Shown: one piece after another, positions 1-7,942 of the stretch | Numbering within the stretch: the stretch's first letter is position 1 | How the letters are laid out: the number at the start of each line of letters is the position of its first letter | Origin: Bacteroidetes bacterium 43-93 | Lineage (GTDB): Bacteria; Bacteroidota; Bacteroidia; Chitinophagales; Chitinophagaceae | Reading direction: 5' to 3' | NCBI GenBank assembly: GCA_001897855.1 | Contig: MKUO01000013.1 | Location: 25,205-89,204, forward strand | DNA length: 64,000 nt | Translations under genes and position numbers: made by a program | Notes under the pieces: generated by a model | The model's database searches: none | Seen by the model: the letters and a program-made list of their open reading frames with translations, nothing else | Told to the model about the DNA's origin: nothing

Positions 1-442
1 ACCGGGTGATCTTTGCACCAAATGTATCATTGATCTCAAAACCGGGGCGTTCATAAACGATCATTTGATAATTGGCAAGCAGTTGCTCATAATTCTTCCA
101 TCGCTGTATGTTCTGAAAACTGTCGGCCCCCATAATAACGGAAAACTGCTCTAAGGGAAATTTCTCTTTTAGATAGGTCAGCGTATCTATGGTATAAGAC
201 GGCTTCGGCAGATGAAACTCTACGTTACTGGCCCTGAATTTATTGTTGCCTTCAATAGCCAAATTTACCAGGTGTAGCCTGTCGTATTCATTGAGCAGAG
301 AATGCGCTTCTTTTAATGGATTATGCGGAGATACTACAAACCATATCTTGTCTATATCTGCGTTCTCAACTATGTGGTTAGCGATGATCAAATGGCCTAT
401 GTGGATCGGATTAAAGCTGCCGAAATACAACCCTATATGCAT
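1..442 (-). CDS. nadD: nicotinate-nucleotide adenylyltransferase, 3' end beyond window
   Basis: NadD transfers AMP from ATP to nicotinate mononucleotide, making deamido-NAD in NAD biosynthesis in the cytoplasm. Read on the minus strand from the ATG at 442 the protein begins MHIGLYFGSFNPIHIGHL, which holds the nucleotidyltransferase signature (GSFNP then HIGH, residues about 8-17). Further on it has SPHNPLK and a GADSF segment typical of NadD. About 147 codons are present and the C-terminus runs off the left edge, so the gene is cut by the window and not broken. It lies 63 bp downstream of the FeoA-domain gene on the same strand and may share its transcript. The family is clear; the window cannot show whether the C-terminus is intact. 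Confidence 0.93.
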   Translation of the reverse strand, partial: MHIGLYFGSFNPIHIGHLIIANHIVENADIDKIWFVVSPHNPLKEAHSLLNEYDRLHLVNLAIEGNNKFRASNVEFHLPKPSYTIDTLTYLKEKFPLEQFSVIMGADSFQNIQRWKNYEQLLANYQMIVYERPGFEINDTFGAKITR

Positions 443-505
443 GGGTCAAAGGTAATTAAAACAATAGCCTTCTACAGGAACGGGATTTATATAAATATTA
501 ATTCC

Positions 506-763
506 CTATAACTGCTTATCTGATACAGACACCCATATTTTGTCGGCATCAGCCTTACGGATGCTCAGGTAATAGCCTGCAATTTGTATAGCCATCGGGT
601 CACCCATCGGGGCAATCATCTCTATCCAGATCGGCTCTCCGGGAATGCAGCCCATCTCCATCAGCGTAAGCTTAAAATCGCTCTGATCGTGTTCTTCTAT
701 CACTGCGCGCTGCCCTTTGGGAAGTTCTGAAAGGCGCATTTTCCTTGCTGCTATGGCATCCAT
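506..763 (-). CDS. FeoA-domain protein
   Basis: Small cytoplasmic protein of 85 residues with a FeoA (SH3-like) fold: a start MRLSELPKGQRA-like strand, then LMEMGCIPGEPIW, a PMGDP turn and IRKADADKI near the end. FeoA domains occur as accessory subunits of the FeoB ferrous iron transporter or fused to DtxR regulators. Here the domain stands alone and no feoB is beside it. The reading frame is open up to 820, but the start at 763 is preferred because an exact TAnnTTTG promoter element lies at 799-806 on the minus strand, leaving a leader of about 30 bases; a start at 820 would precede the promoter. An internal ATG at 739 is also possible. A role in iron uptake is inferred from the fold only. 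Confidence 0.8.
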   Translation of the reverse strand: MDAIAARKMRLSELPKGQRAVIEEHDQSDFKLTLMEMGCIPGEPIWIEMIAPMGDPMAIQIAGYYLSIRKADADKIWVSVSDKQL

Positions 764-798
764 TACATGCAAAATTACGGTAATAATAAAGGCACTGC

Positions 799-806
799 CA
801 AAAATA
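799..806 (-). promoter_or_regulatory. Bacteroidota -7 element for the FeoA-domain gene
   Basis: On the minus strand the sequence reads TATTTTTG, an exact match to the TAnnTTTG element recognised by the Bacteroidota primary sigma factor. It lies 35 bases upstream of the chosen ATG at 763. No convincing -33 TTTG at the usual spacing. Confidence 0.55.
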
Positions 807-809
807 TGC

Positions 810-817
810 GACCTTTG
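810..817 (+). promoter_or_regulatory. probable promoter of ybeY
   Basis: GACCTTTG matches TAnnTTTG at six of eight positions (the first base G and second A in place of T and A leave the TTTG core intact). It sits 13 bases before the ybeY ATG and back to back with the FeoA-gene promoter, so the two genes are divergently transcribed from about 30 bp. Confidence 0.35.
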
Positions 818-830
818 CACAAATTTTATT

Positions 831-1262
831 ATGCCTGCAAGGTTTTACGAACAGGAAGTAAAAGCGAATCTTAAAGACAAAAGGAGGCTCTCAGCCTTCC
901 TGGATACGCTTGTACATAAACACCTAAAAAAGGTCAAGAACAGCAGCCTCACATATATTCTTTGTAATGATGAATATTTATTAAATATCAATCAGCAGTT
1001 TCTGAATCATGATACATTTACTGATATTGTTACGTTCGACCTGAGCGATAGCAATGAGGTTTTAGTTGGAGAAATATACGTGAGCATAGACCGGGTCAGG
1101 GAAAATGCAGATAAATTCAATACTTCTTATAACGATGAGCTGCACCGGGTGATCTTTCACGGCGCACTGCACCTTTGCGGGTTTAAGGATAAAACCAAAG
1201 CTGACAAGGAGACAATGCGAGCAATGGAGGATAAATGTTTAAAACAATATTTTAAAGGTTAA
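831..1262 (+). CDS. ybeY: endoribonuclease YbeY (rRNA maturation)
   Basis: YbeY is a zinc-dependent single-strand endoribonuclease used in 16S rRNA 3'-end maturation and ribosome quality control. The 143-residue protein carries the family motif near the end: HGALHLCGFKD, with His110 and His114 as metal ligands. The position of the third ligand in the Escherichia coli type (H-x3-H-x5-H) is Asp120 here; a GxKDK-type ending is, to my knowledge, usual for Bacteroidota YbeY. The frame is open 38 codons further upstream, but the ATG at 831 gives the normal N-terminus and lies downstream of the probable promoter. It is followed after one base by the pseudouridine synthase gene, suggesting coupled translation of two RNA-maturation enzymes. 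Confidence 0.93.
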   Translation: MPARFYEQEVKANLKDKRRLSAFLDTLVHKHLKKVKNSSLTYILCNDEYLLNINQQFLNHDTFTDIVTFDLSDSNEVLVGEIYVSIDRVRENADKFNTSYNDELHRVIFHGALHLCGFKDKTKADKETMRAMEDKCLKQYFKG

Positions 1263-1263
1263 G

Positions 1264-1983
1264 ATGCAGATAGAGATATTATACCAGGACGATGATATGG
1301 TAGTGGTGAATAAACCAGCCGGGGTGTTGGTTATCCCTGATAGGTTTAATGATGCCCTGCCGTCGCTTAATAAAATGCTGGAAGATAAACTAGGCACTAA
1401 AATATGGGTAGTCCATCGTCTAGACCGCGACACAAGCGGGGTTATTTGCTTTGCTAAAAATGAAGAAACGCACAAATACCTTTCCGGCTTGTTCGAGAAT
1501 CATGATGTAGGCAAGTTTTACGCCGGCCTGGTGGTGGGCCGCGTAGTGCCAGAGGAAGGACGCATAGAAGCGCCTATTGCTGCACATCCTGCCATCAAAG
1601 GCAAAATGGTAGTGGCAAAGAAGGGGAAACCATCTGTTACGGATTATAAGGTAGTAAGTCAATGGGCGCTGTATTCTTTGGTTCAATTCCAGATACATAC
1701 CGGGCGCACTCACCAGATCCGTGTCCATATGCAGTCTATAGGGCACCCCATAGTTTGTGATGAGCTGTATGGCGACGGGCAGCCTTTTTTACTATCAAAT
1801 ATCAAAAAGAAATACAAACTCTCTGAAAAGGAAGAAACAGAACGTCCGTTGCTTAGCCGCCTGGCATTGCATTCTTACCGTCTTACCCTCGTAAAGCAGG
1901 ATGGCACAGAAATATCGGTCGAGGCCCCTTTGCCCAAGGATATAGCTGCGACCGTTAGGCAGTTGGACAAATGGAGTAAATGA
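1264..1983 (+). CDS. RluA-family pseudouridine synthase
   Basis: Converts specific uridines of rRNA or tRNA to pseudouridine. The 239-residue protein has the RluA-family motif II, HRLDRDTSG at residues 51-59, with the catalytic Asp54, and the later GRTHQIRVHM segment that binds RNA. There is no N-terminal S4 domain, so it is the short form (TruC/RluA-like) and not an RluD-like enzyme; the target base cannot be read from sequence. The ATG follows the ybeY stop by one base, which supports an operon with ybeY. Confidence 0.92.
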   Translation: MQIEILYQDDDMVVVNKPAGVLVIPDRFNDALPSLNKMLEDKLGTKIWVVHRLDRDTSGVICFAKNEETHKYLSGLFENHDVGKFYAGLVVGRVVPEEGRIEAPIAAHPAIKGKMVVAKKGKPSVTDYKVVSQWALYSLVQFQIHTGRTHQIRVHMQSIGHPIVCDELYGDGQPFLLSNIKKKYKLSEKEETERPLLSRLALHSYRLTLVKQDGTEISVEAPLPKDIAATVRQLDKWSK

Positions 1984-2052
1984 TAGGGGCGAAACAGTAA
2001 CGGCTGCGGTTAGCAGTTTACAATTGGATCAGCAATTAGCATTTAGTTTTTT

Positions 2053-2060
2053 TACTTTTG
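2053..2060 (+). promoter_or_regulatory. promoter element within a short low-complexity run before gldC
   Basis: TACTTTTG is an exact TAnnTTTG match, 24 bases before the gldC ATG. It is part of a run of related heptamers (acttttg, gcttttg, aactttg) at about 2054-2075, so the match may partly reflect this repeat composition. The surrounding 101-bp gap (1984-2084) holds no gene. Confidence 0.4.
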
Positions 2061-2084
2061 GCTTTTGAACTTTGAATTAGCAAT

Positions 2085-2432
2085 ATGAAATCGAATATCA
2101 ATATACAAGTAGAGCTGGATAATGAAAAAATGCCGGAAACCATAGAGTGGAATGCTCCTGATGGCGGTGTGGAAGAACCTCAAAAAGCAAAGGCTATATT
2201 ATTAGGCCTTTGGGATGGTGAGGAGAAATCTGCACTCAGGATAGACCTCTGGACAAAAAAAATGATGGTGGATGAAATGAATGATTTCTTTTATCAAACC
2301 ATTCACGGTATGGCAGATACTTATCTGCGCGCAACTAAGAATGAAGCTCTTGCCAGCGAATTGAAGACTTTCGCCAAAGACTTTCTGAAGAAAGCCAGCG
2401 ACGCTTTGGAGCAGTCAGAGAAACAACAGTAA
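2085..2432 (+). CDS. gldC: gliding motility protein GldC
   Basis: GldC is a small, probably cytoplasmic protein known from Bacteroidota gliding motility loci; in Flavobacterium it enhances but is not strictly required for gliding. The 115-residue product has no signal peptide or membrane segment and shows the family pattern: an N-terminal strand with IEWNAPDGG (about residues 20-28), a central LRIDLWTKKMMVDEMNDFF segment and a helical C-terminus. Length is normal for GldC. It is not next to other gld genes; downstream is yqeY. The presence of T9SS substrates elsewhere in the window fits a T9SS/gliding organism, but gliding itself cannot be inferred. Confidence 0.9.
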   Translation: MKSNINIQVELDNEKMPETIEWNAPDGGVEEPQKAKAILLGLWDGEEKSALRIDLWTKKMMVDEMNDFFYQTIHGMADTYLRATKNEALASELKTFAKDFLKKASDALEQSEKQQ

Positions 2433-2465
2433 AACCTTATTATTTCACCCATTTAACCGATAAAA

Positions 2466-2918
2466 ATGGCATTAGAACAAAAAATCATGGAGCAGATGAA
2501 GGATGCAATGAAGTCTAAAGATGAGGCTGCATTGCGTACCCTCCGTGCTATTAAAGCGGCAATACTTATTGAGAAAACCTCCGGGTCCGGCACAGAGATC
2601 ACCGAGGCTGACGAGATTAAGATGCTGCAAAAGATGGCCAAACAACGCCGCGATTCGCTCGACATTTTTACGCAACAAAACCGCGAGGATCTTGCGGCAA
2701 AAGAACGCGAAGAGCTGGAGATCATAGAACGCTTCCTACCTAAGCAAATGAGCCCTGAGGAATTGCAGGCAGAACTGAAACAGATCATCACCCAGGTAGG
2801 TGCTACGTCACCGGCAGATATGGGCAAAGTGATGGGCGTCGCTACCAAACAACTGGCAGGCAAAGCAGATGGCAAGCTGGTATCTGAAACGGTAAAACAA
2901 CTCCTGGCGCAGGCTTAG
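2466..2918 (+). CDS. yqeY: GatB/YqeY domain protein
   Basis: Stand-alone YqeY protein of 150 residues, helical throughout, related to the tRNA-binding tail domain of GatB, the amidotransferase subunit that makes Gln-tRNA and Asn-tRNA. Family marks are MKDAMKSKDEAALRTLRAIKA near the start, the central FLPKQMSPEEL (about residues 89-99) and GKVMGVATKQLAGKADG near the end (about 120-136). The free-standing protein is thought to act on tRNA metabolism, but its role is not settled. It is 33 bp after gldC and 4 bp before the CvpA-family gene, so the three probably form one transcript. Confidence 0.92.
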   Translation: MALEQKIMEQMKDAMKSKDEAALRTLRAIKAAILIEKTSGSGTEITEADEIKMLQKMAKQRRDSLDIFTQQNREDLAAKEREELEIIERFLPKQMSPEELQAELKQIITQVGATSPADMGKVMGVATKQLAGKADGKLVSETVKQLLAQA

Positions 2919-2922
2919 GCTT

Positions 2923-3468
2923 ATGATGCTCGATATCATCGGCATTGCATTAATAGTACTATTTTTTGTACGCGGCTACATGAAAGGCATCATTGTAGCC
3001 GCTTTTTCTATTCTCGCAATTATCCTCGGCATCGTTTGTTCACTGAAGCTATCAGAACGGTTTGCTACCTTTCTTGCAGATCAACATATCATCACTTCAG
3101 GCTGGTGTCAACTGGTAAGTTACCTTGCAATTTTTATCGGTATTGTATTAATAGTACGTCTTATAGCAAAGGCAATAGAATCTTCACTGGAAATGGCAAT
3201 GCTGGGCTGGGTAAACAGGGGGATCGGTGGCCTTTTATATGCCTTTATGATAAGTGTAGTATGGAGCACTTTTTTATGGATAGGCACTAAAATGCACATC
3301 ATCAATGAAACAACCATTATAAATTCTAAAACCTATCCGTATTTGTCCCAATTAGCACCCTGGCTATTTCAGCGTATCGGTAAAATCTGGCCTATGGTCA
3401 CAAGTATTTTTCATGATCTTGAATTGTTTTTCGGAAAAGTAAATACGCATGTGGATACTGCTCGATAA
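2923..3468 (+). CDS. CvpA family inner-membrane protein
   Basis: A 181-residue protein with about four membrane segments: residues 4-25, 28-48, 62-86 and 106-125. The N-terminal IGIALIVLFFVRGYMKGI is the CvpA-family hallmark (D-x-RGxxxG type). CvpA proteins are needed for colicin V production in Escherichia coli and for envelope stress tolerance; the molecular function is unknown. ATG codons at 2923 and 2926 are both usable. The gene's end overlaps the following amidotransferase gene by 20 bases. Confidence 0.85.
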   Translation: MMLDIIGIALIVLFFVRGYMKGIIVAAFSILAIILGIVCSLKLSERFATFLADQHIITSGWCQLVSYLAIFIGIVLIVRLIAKAIESSLEMAMLGWVNRGIGGLLYAFMISVVWSTFLWIGTKMHIINETTIINSKTYPYLSQLAPWLFQRIGKIWPMVTSIFHDLELFFGKVNTHVDTAR

Positions 3469-4015
3469 TTACGACTCTTTTACTTACATACTTCATCATT
3501 ACCTGCTGCAAACGGGTAATGAATGTATTGTATATAGAAATGATGAGATCACTGTAGACCAACTCAAAGCTTTGCAACCATCCCGGCTAATAATATCCCC
3601 CGGTCCGGAAACGCCATTGCAAGCCGGTATAACTATGGATGCTATTGCTCATTTCCATAATCGTATTCCTGTTCTTGGTGTGTGTCTTGGCCACCAGGGT
3701 TTAGGCATGTTTTTTGGCGCGCAGTTACAACACGCGCCTTCCCCGATGCATGGCAAAACCAGCGAGGTGCAGCACTACAGCCATCCCCTGTTCAATAACA
3801 TCAATAATATTTTCACTGTGATGAGATATCACTCTCTTACATTAGGCGATCTTGATGGCACAGGCTTAATTCCCTTAGCGCACAGCACAGATGATAAATG
3901 CATTATGGCGCTTGCTCATGAAAAATACCCTTGCATAGGTATACAGTTCCATCCGGAATCGATAGGAACGCCGGAAGGGCTGCAGTTATTGAAAAACTGG
4001 GCTAAACTTTTTTAG
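3449..4015 (+). CDS. anthranilate/aminodeoxychorismate synthase glutamine amidotransferase subunit
   Basis: Class I glutamine amidotransferase that hydrolyses glutamine and passes ammonia to a chorismate-using partner (TrpE or PabB), for tryptophan or folate. The 188 residues begin LLDNYDSFTY, the TrpG/PabA signature, and hold the catalytic triad: Cys79 in GVCLGHQ, His168 and Glu170 in FHPES. No trpE or pabB is present here, so it cannot be assigned to one pathway and may serve both, as in Bacillus. It overlaps the CvpA gene by 20 bases at its start and the convergent lycopene cyclase gene by 30 bases at its end. Confidence 0.9.
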   Translation: MWILLDNYDSFTYILHHYLLQTGNECIVYRNDEITVDQLKALQPSRLIISPGPETPLQAGITMDAIAHFHNRIPVLGVCLGHQGLGMFFGAQLQHAPSPMHGKTSEVQHYSHPLFNNINNIFTVMRYHSLTLGDLDGTGLIPLAHSTDDKCIMALAHEKYPCIGIQFHPESIGTPEGLQLLKNWAKLF

Positions 4016-4699
4016 GCTTCTTTGCTTTGCCCATTCCATGATAGTAATATTACCTAACAGTAACAGCAGGCCGTAAAAAGTATCTTCTACCGGTATAGTG
4101 TACATTCTTACTCCAAGGTTTTCCGTATCGTTATACATCACTACCGGTAATGATGTAAGCAGGCCATTAACTATAAAGAATGGAATAAGGCTGAAAAGGT
4201 AAGAGACATAAAATCGCTCCATCTTCAGGTATCTAAGTCTTGCTCGATAAGCATGCAGCAATATCAATACAAATCCGCAAATACTAAAACTGGTAAAAGT
4301 GTATGCCTTTTGCGCAAAAATCATCCCTGTTATTAATAGCAAAATACCAAGAGGCCTTGTAACTTTCCAGCCCCAGGCTTGGCCATCCAGGCCCGGTATA
4401 TAATATTGCAGGCATTGATAAATAAAGACACAGCTATAAGGTATTGCTAGAAAGAACAACCATTCTTCTATTGGCAGGCCTAGAAGCCCGGCACCAAGAG
4501 TATATTTGTCATTAAAAGACCAGACACCCTGTTTTGTAAACAATACATCCCAGGCAATGAAAAATGTTCCGGTTAACACCAAACCCGGCAGCAGCCATTT
4601 CCAGTATTTGTAAAACCCTACCCTTTTGTCAAAGCTGAAAAGGAAAGGGAATAGAATACTAAGTACATCTATAAGCAAATATGTATAATGGCTATTCAT
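3986..4699 (-). CDS. lycopene cyclase domain membrane protein (CrtYcd type)
   Basis: Carotenoid biosynthesis: cyclisation of lycopene ends to beta-ionone rings in the inner membrane. The 237-residue protein has about seven membrane segments and two lycopene-cyclase repeats of the CrtYc/CrtYd type; each repeat has an aspartate-rich turn and a PIEEWLFF-like motif (PIEEW at about 96-100, VEDTFYG near 205). The two units that are separate proteins in actinobacteria are fused here, as is usual in Bacteroidota. Its ATG overlaps the stop of the upstream hydroxylase gene (ATGA), so translation is coupled. Phytoene synthase and desaturase genes are not in the window. The 3' end overlaps the pabA-like gene on the other strand by 30 bases. 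Confidence 0.87.
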   Translation of the reverse strand: MNSHYTYLLIDVLSILFPFLFSFDKRVGFYKYWKWLLPGLVLTGTFFIAWDVLFTKQGVWSFNDKYTLGAGLLGLPIEEWLFFLAIPYSCVFIYQCLQYYIPGLDGQAWGWKVTRPLGILLLITGMIFAQKAYTFTSFSICGFVLILLHAYRARLRYLKMERFYVSYLFSLIPFFIVNGLLTSLPVVMYNDTENLGVRMYTIPVEDTFYGLLLLLGNITIMEWAKQRSLKKFSPVFQ

Positions 4700-5205
4700 A
4701 TTACCTCTGTATCGGCAGGCATGTTCATTTTCTCGTCGCGCTTCACCTTCTCCCAGTATTTTAGTGGCACAATGAGGAGCCCAAAAGATTCTCCATCCTC
4801 TTTTTGCCTGTGTTTATGATGCATTTTATGCGCCCAGCGTATCACTTTTACATACCTGCTATTGCTGCGCTTGAACCATTTAAAGCGCTGGTGTATGATC
4901 ACATCATGAACCAGGAAATAGCACCAGCCATACAGGAAAATGCCAATTCCAACGGCCACCAGCCAGCCAATATGGTATAGCCCACCAAACATAAGGGACA
5001 ACCAGCACGGCACAGCGAAAATTAAAAAGAAGGCATCATTTTTTTGAAACGGGTGATACCCGCCGTCATGATGGTCTTTATGTAAGGACCATAGAAACCC
5101 ATGCATCACATATTTATGAGATGCCCAGGCCACAAATTCCATCACCAGGAATGCCCCTATTGTTGTTAATATATATCCTATCCAGGCCATGATTTTTTTA
5201 AACAA
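4696..5205 (-). CDS. crtZ: beta-carotene hydroxylase (CrtZ-like, fatty acid hydroxylase superfamily)
   Basis: A membrane di-iron hydroxylase that adds 3-hydroxyl groups to beta-carotene, leading to zeaxanthin. The 169-residue protein has the histidine clusters of the family: HKYVMH (about residues 31-36), HKDHHDGG (42-49), HDVIIH (about 103-108) and HKMHHKH (about 129-135), between three or four membrane segments. Length matches CrtZ. It precedes the lycopene cyclase gene with a four-base overlap and follows the TPR membrane protein gene by 20 bp on the same strand, so hydroxylase and cyclase form a two-gene carotenoid unit. Confidence 0.88.
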   Translation of the reverse strand: MFKKIMAWIGYILTTIGAFLVMEFVAWASHKYVMHGFLWSLHKDHHDGGYHPFQKNDAFFLIFAVPCWLSLMFGGLYHIGWLVAVGIGIFLYGWCYFLVHDVIIHQRFKWFKRSNSRYVKVIRWAHKMHHKHRQKEDGESFGLLIVPLKYWEKVKRDEKMNMPADTEVI

Positions 5206-5225
5206 TCAAAGTAATTAATTGTTCA

Positions 5226-7082
5226 TTAATCGTTGCAGTATTTGATCAATGCTGCCTCAGCTTCCCTGTAATGAAGGTTCCTTGCCATATTCAGGTCGTG
5301 GCATGGTTCCAGTCCTATTTGCTCTTTTGCCAATCCTCTCCAATACCATGCCTGCCCGCTTTTAGGGTTGTGGTCAATCACATGCCCCATATCCGTAATA
5401 GCATCTTGCGCATTGCCGGATTTCACCTCTGCTATCCCCCTGCCCAGGTAAAATATCGGATCTCCATCGCCATATTCTATGGCTTTGTTAAAGCTGCCTA
5501 TCGCTTGCTGGTAATCGCCATCCTCATCTTCGCAGCTACCCTTTACATAATAAGCACGAGCATTATTAGGTTCTTTCTCTAATACTTTATTAATATCATT
5601 CAACGCCCTTAGGTATTGTCCGGTTTGCTGAAAAAGTAATGCGCGTGAAAACAAAGCTTTAGAATATTCATTGATGGCAATACATCGGTCCAGGGCGTCT
5701 TCTGCCTCTTTATACTTTCCTCTTCTTAGATGCAACACTCCCAGATTATACCATGCTTTATAGTTTTTGTCGTCTAGCGTTACTGCTTTTTGTATGTGCT
5801 CCAGCGCTACATCGTAGTCCCCTTGCTTCATATAAACACCCCCAACACTACTCTGTGCTACGGCAGATTCCGGGAATGTATCTGTAACAGATTGCCAGAA
5901 TGCCAATTCTGAAAGCCAGATATTGTTTCTTTTCTGGGTGGCAAAAAGAAAAACTAACGCAACCACACATAGAATAATTGAAACCACAATTTCCTTTCCT
6001 TTTTGTCCTATGGCCTCGTAAAGATAATATACCATCGGTAGCCATATACCAAGGCAGGGAATGTACAAATACCGGTCTGCCATCAGCACTTCGCCAAACT
6101 GCACAAATTGCAGCACTAAGGCGATATTCACCGTGTAGAAAAGTATTCCGCCTGATAAGATGTACCATTTTTTCTTATAGGCAATTACGCCCAATACCAT
6201 TATGCCTGCAGCTATCAGTGTATATACTGTTTGTATTGCCCCGGCACTCTGCGGGTAAGGATAAAGCACAGACAGTTTTACCGGCGCAAAAAGGTTAATG
6301 ATGTATTGTACATAAGCGTAGCCTGCAAATAATATAGTGTCTAATATTCCGAACTCAGGATGCTGATCCAGAAAGTTTCCTTGTTTTTGCGCTTTGAGGG
6401 CTATAAGGCCAAAGACGATAGACAATACCAGGAAAGGAACTTTCTGTAACCATACCTTAGGGGAAGAAATATTCCGGTGCATCCACACATCTACCGCTAT
6501 TAATGCCAATGGCAATGTTACAGCTGCCGGTTTGCATAGCATCGACGCCAATCCTAATATAAATGCCGCCACCAATAATTTTCGTCTGTCTTCTATTATA
6601 TAACCCGCATAGCAGATAAGGCTACCTAGGAAGAACAAAGCATACAATACATTCTTTCGTTCCGCAACCCATGATACTGTTTCTGTTTGCACAGGATGTA
6701 AGGCAAACAATAGCGCAACAAAAAAACCAACCCACTTATTTTGTTGTATCCGGTTTACAAATACATAAACGAGCCCCGCATTTATGATATGCAACAAAAT
6801 ATTGGTGAGGTGGTATGTAAATGGCTCCTGTTTTCCTACCAGGTAGTCAATGGCATACGATAATAAGGTCAACGGGTGGTAGTTACCTATATAAAAATGA
6901 GTAAACCAGTTTTTAATAGCATCCGCCGTAATGTTTTGTATATCAGCATTATGCAACACATATTCTGGGTCGTCCCAGCTCATAAAACCAGCGCCAAAAA
7001 CCGAACTATAAGCTATAAGTATCGCCATCGCCAATAGCGACAGGTGAATAATGGGTAGATATTTTGCTTTGGCTACTTGCAT
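5226..7082 (-). CDS. TMTC-like membrane protein with C-terminal TPR repeats
   Basis: A 618-residue protein in two halves. Residues 1 to about 390 hold some ten or more membrane segments with the features of the PMT/TMTC group of lipid-linked sugar transferases: an acidic WDDPEY motif in the first external loop (residues 36-41), YHPLTLLS (68-75) and HPVQTETVSWVAERK (129-143). Residues about 410-605 form five or six TPR repeats (AWYNLGVLHLRRGKYKEAE and similar). TMTC proteins in animals O-mannosylate secreted proteins; bacterial homologues are mostly uncharacterised, so the acceptor is unknown. It lies 35 bp downstream of birA and 20 bp upstream of crtZ on the same strand, possibly co-transcribed with the carotenoid genes. 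Confidence 0.78.
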   Translation of the reverse strand: MQVAKAKYLPIIHLSLLAMAILIAYSSVFGAGFMSWDDPEYVLHNADIQNITADAIKNWFTHFYIGNYHPLTLLSYAIDYLVGKQEPFTYHLTNILLHIINAGLVYVFVNRIQQNKWVGFFVALLFALHPVQTETVSWVAERKNVLYALFFLGSLICYAGYIIEDRRKLLVAAFILGLASMLCKPAAVTLPLALIAVDVWMHRNISSPKVWLQKVPFLVLSIVFGLIALKAQKQGNFLDQHPEFGILDTILFAGYAYVQYIINLFAPVKLSVLYPYPQSAGAIQTVYTLIAAGIMVLGVIAYKKKWYILSGGILFYTVNIALVLQFVQFGEVLMADRYLYIPCLGIWLPMVYYLYEAIGQKGKEIVVSIILCVVALVFLFATQKRNNIWLSELAFWQSVTDTFPESAVAQSSVGGVYMKQGDYDVALEHIQKAVTLDDKNYKAWYNLGVLHLRRGKYKEAEDALDRCIAINEYSKALFSRALLFQQTGQYLRALNDINKVLEKEPNNARAYYVKGSCEDEDGDYQQAIGSFNKAIEYGDGDPIFYLGRGIAEVKSGNAQDAITDMGHVIDHNPKSGQAWYWRGLAKEQIGLEPCHDLNMARNLHYREAEAALIKYCND

Positions 7083-7117
7083 TTCAGGCCGTCTAAAACT
7101 ACGTTAAGTTCTTTTAT

Positions 7118-7879
7118 TTATTCCCATTTCCAGTTAGCTACTCCGTGTACATACCCTGTTATTGACCCATCGGCCAATTGTACCCGTAGCAACCCTTTGT
7201 CAGAAACGTCTATTACCCTTGCCTTCCACTCCCGCCCCGTGGCGTCAACAAATGCCTGGTCTTGCCCTTTGTGAAACAGGTAATTGTTATAGCGTTTCAT
7301 TATATCTATTTTACTATCAATAGTATATATATTCTTTAGTATTTCTGTACGTAACTGTCCAGCAAGTTCGTACACAGGATAGTTTATCCCTGACTCTATT
7401 TTCAGCGAGGTGCCATAAACAAGGCTTTCATCGAGCTTAGGCTGCAGCACATTTAATCCTATCCCTATTATACTGTAAGACCAGTTACTCCCCCGCAATA
7501 CGTTCTCTATCAATACTCCCCCTGCCTTTTTGTCATTGACAATTATGTCATTGGGCCATTTGATGCGTATATCCCAGTTTTCGTTTAGGCCTTGTAACAC
7601 ATCAGCAATTCCTGTAATAACACATGCGTTAAATATAAATTGTTCGTCCAGTTTATGCATCGGAACGCAAATTATGCTCATTAGGATGCTTTGGCCGGGT
7701 ATGTCCAGCCAGGTTCTGCCACGCTGGCCCTTACCTCCCGTTTGCTGCTGCGCAAGAATTGTCATACCCGGTTGTGCCGTATCGGCATCGATTAACCGCA
7801 TGGCATAGTTATTGGTACTGTCTATGGTATCAAGTTCTATGATCGGGGCATCCAGAATAGTTTGTAGGATTAGTGCCAA
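7118..7879 (-). CDS. birA: biotin--[acetyl-CoA-carboxylase] ligase, TTG start
   Basis: Activates biotin with ATP and attaches it to the carboxyl carrier protein of acetyl-CoA carboxylase and related enzymes. The 253-residue protein has DSTNNYA (residues 20-26), the biotinyl-AMP loop GGKGQRGR (48-55), WPNDI (108-112) and KKAGG (117-121), followed by the small C-terminal domain. It lacks the N-terminal winged helix of Escherichia coli BirA, so it is the enzyme-only form. No ATG exists between the in-frame stop at 7889-7891 and residue 27; the only standard start is TTG at 7877-7879. It is divergent from rsfS, which also starts with TTG, across 63 bp. Confidence 0.92.
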   Translation of the reverse strand: MALILQTILDAPIIELDTIDSTNNYAMRLIDADTAQPGMTILAQQQTGGKGQRGRTWLDIPGQSILMSIICVPMHKLDEQFIFNACVITGIADVLQGLNENWDIRIKWPNDIIVNDKKAGGVLIENVLRGSNWSYSIIGIGLNVLQPKLDESLVYGTSLKIESGINYPVYELAGQLRTEILKNIYTIDSKIDIMKRYNNYLFHKGQDQAFVDATGREWKARVIDVSDKGLLRVQLADGSITGYVHGVANWKWE

Positions 7880-7942
7880 AAAGATTATTTAATTTTGAAT
7901 GATTATACTGATATTGCCTAACAAAAATAGACTTTTAGGAAT

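Noticed and set aside
243..455. Open frame of 70 codons on the plus strand at the left edge
   Set aside because: It is antisense to the nadD coding sequence, whose motifs are unmistakable on the minus strand.
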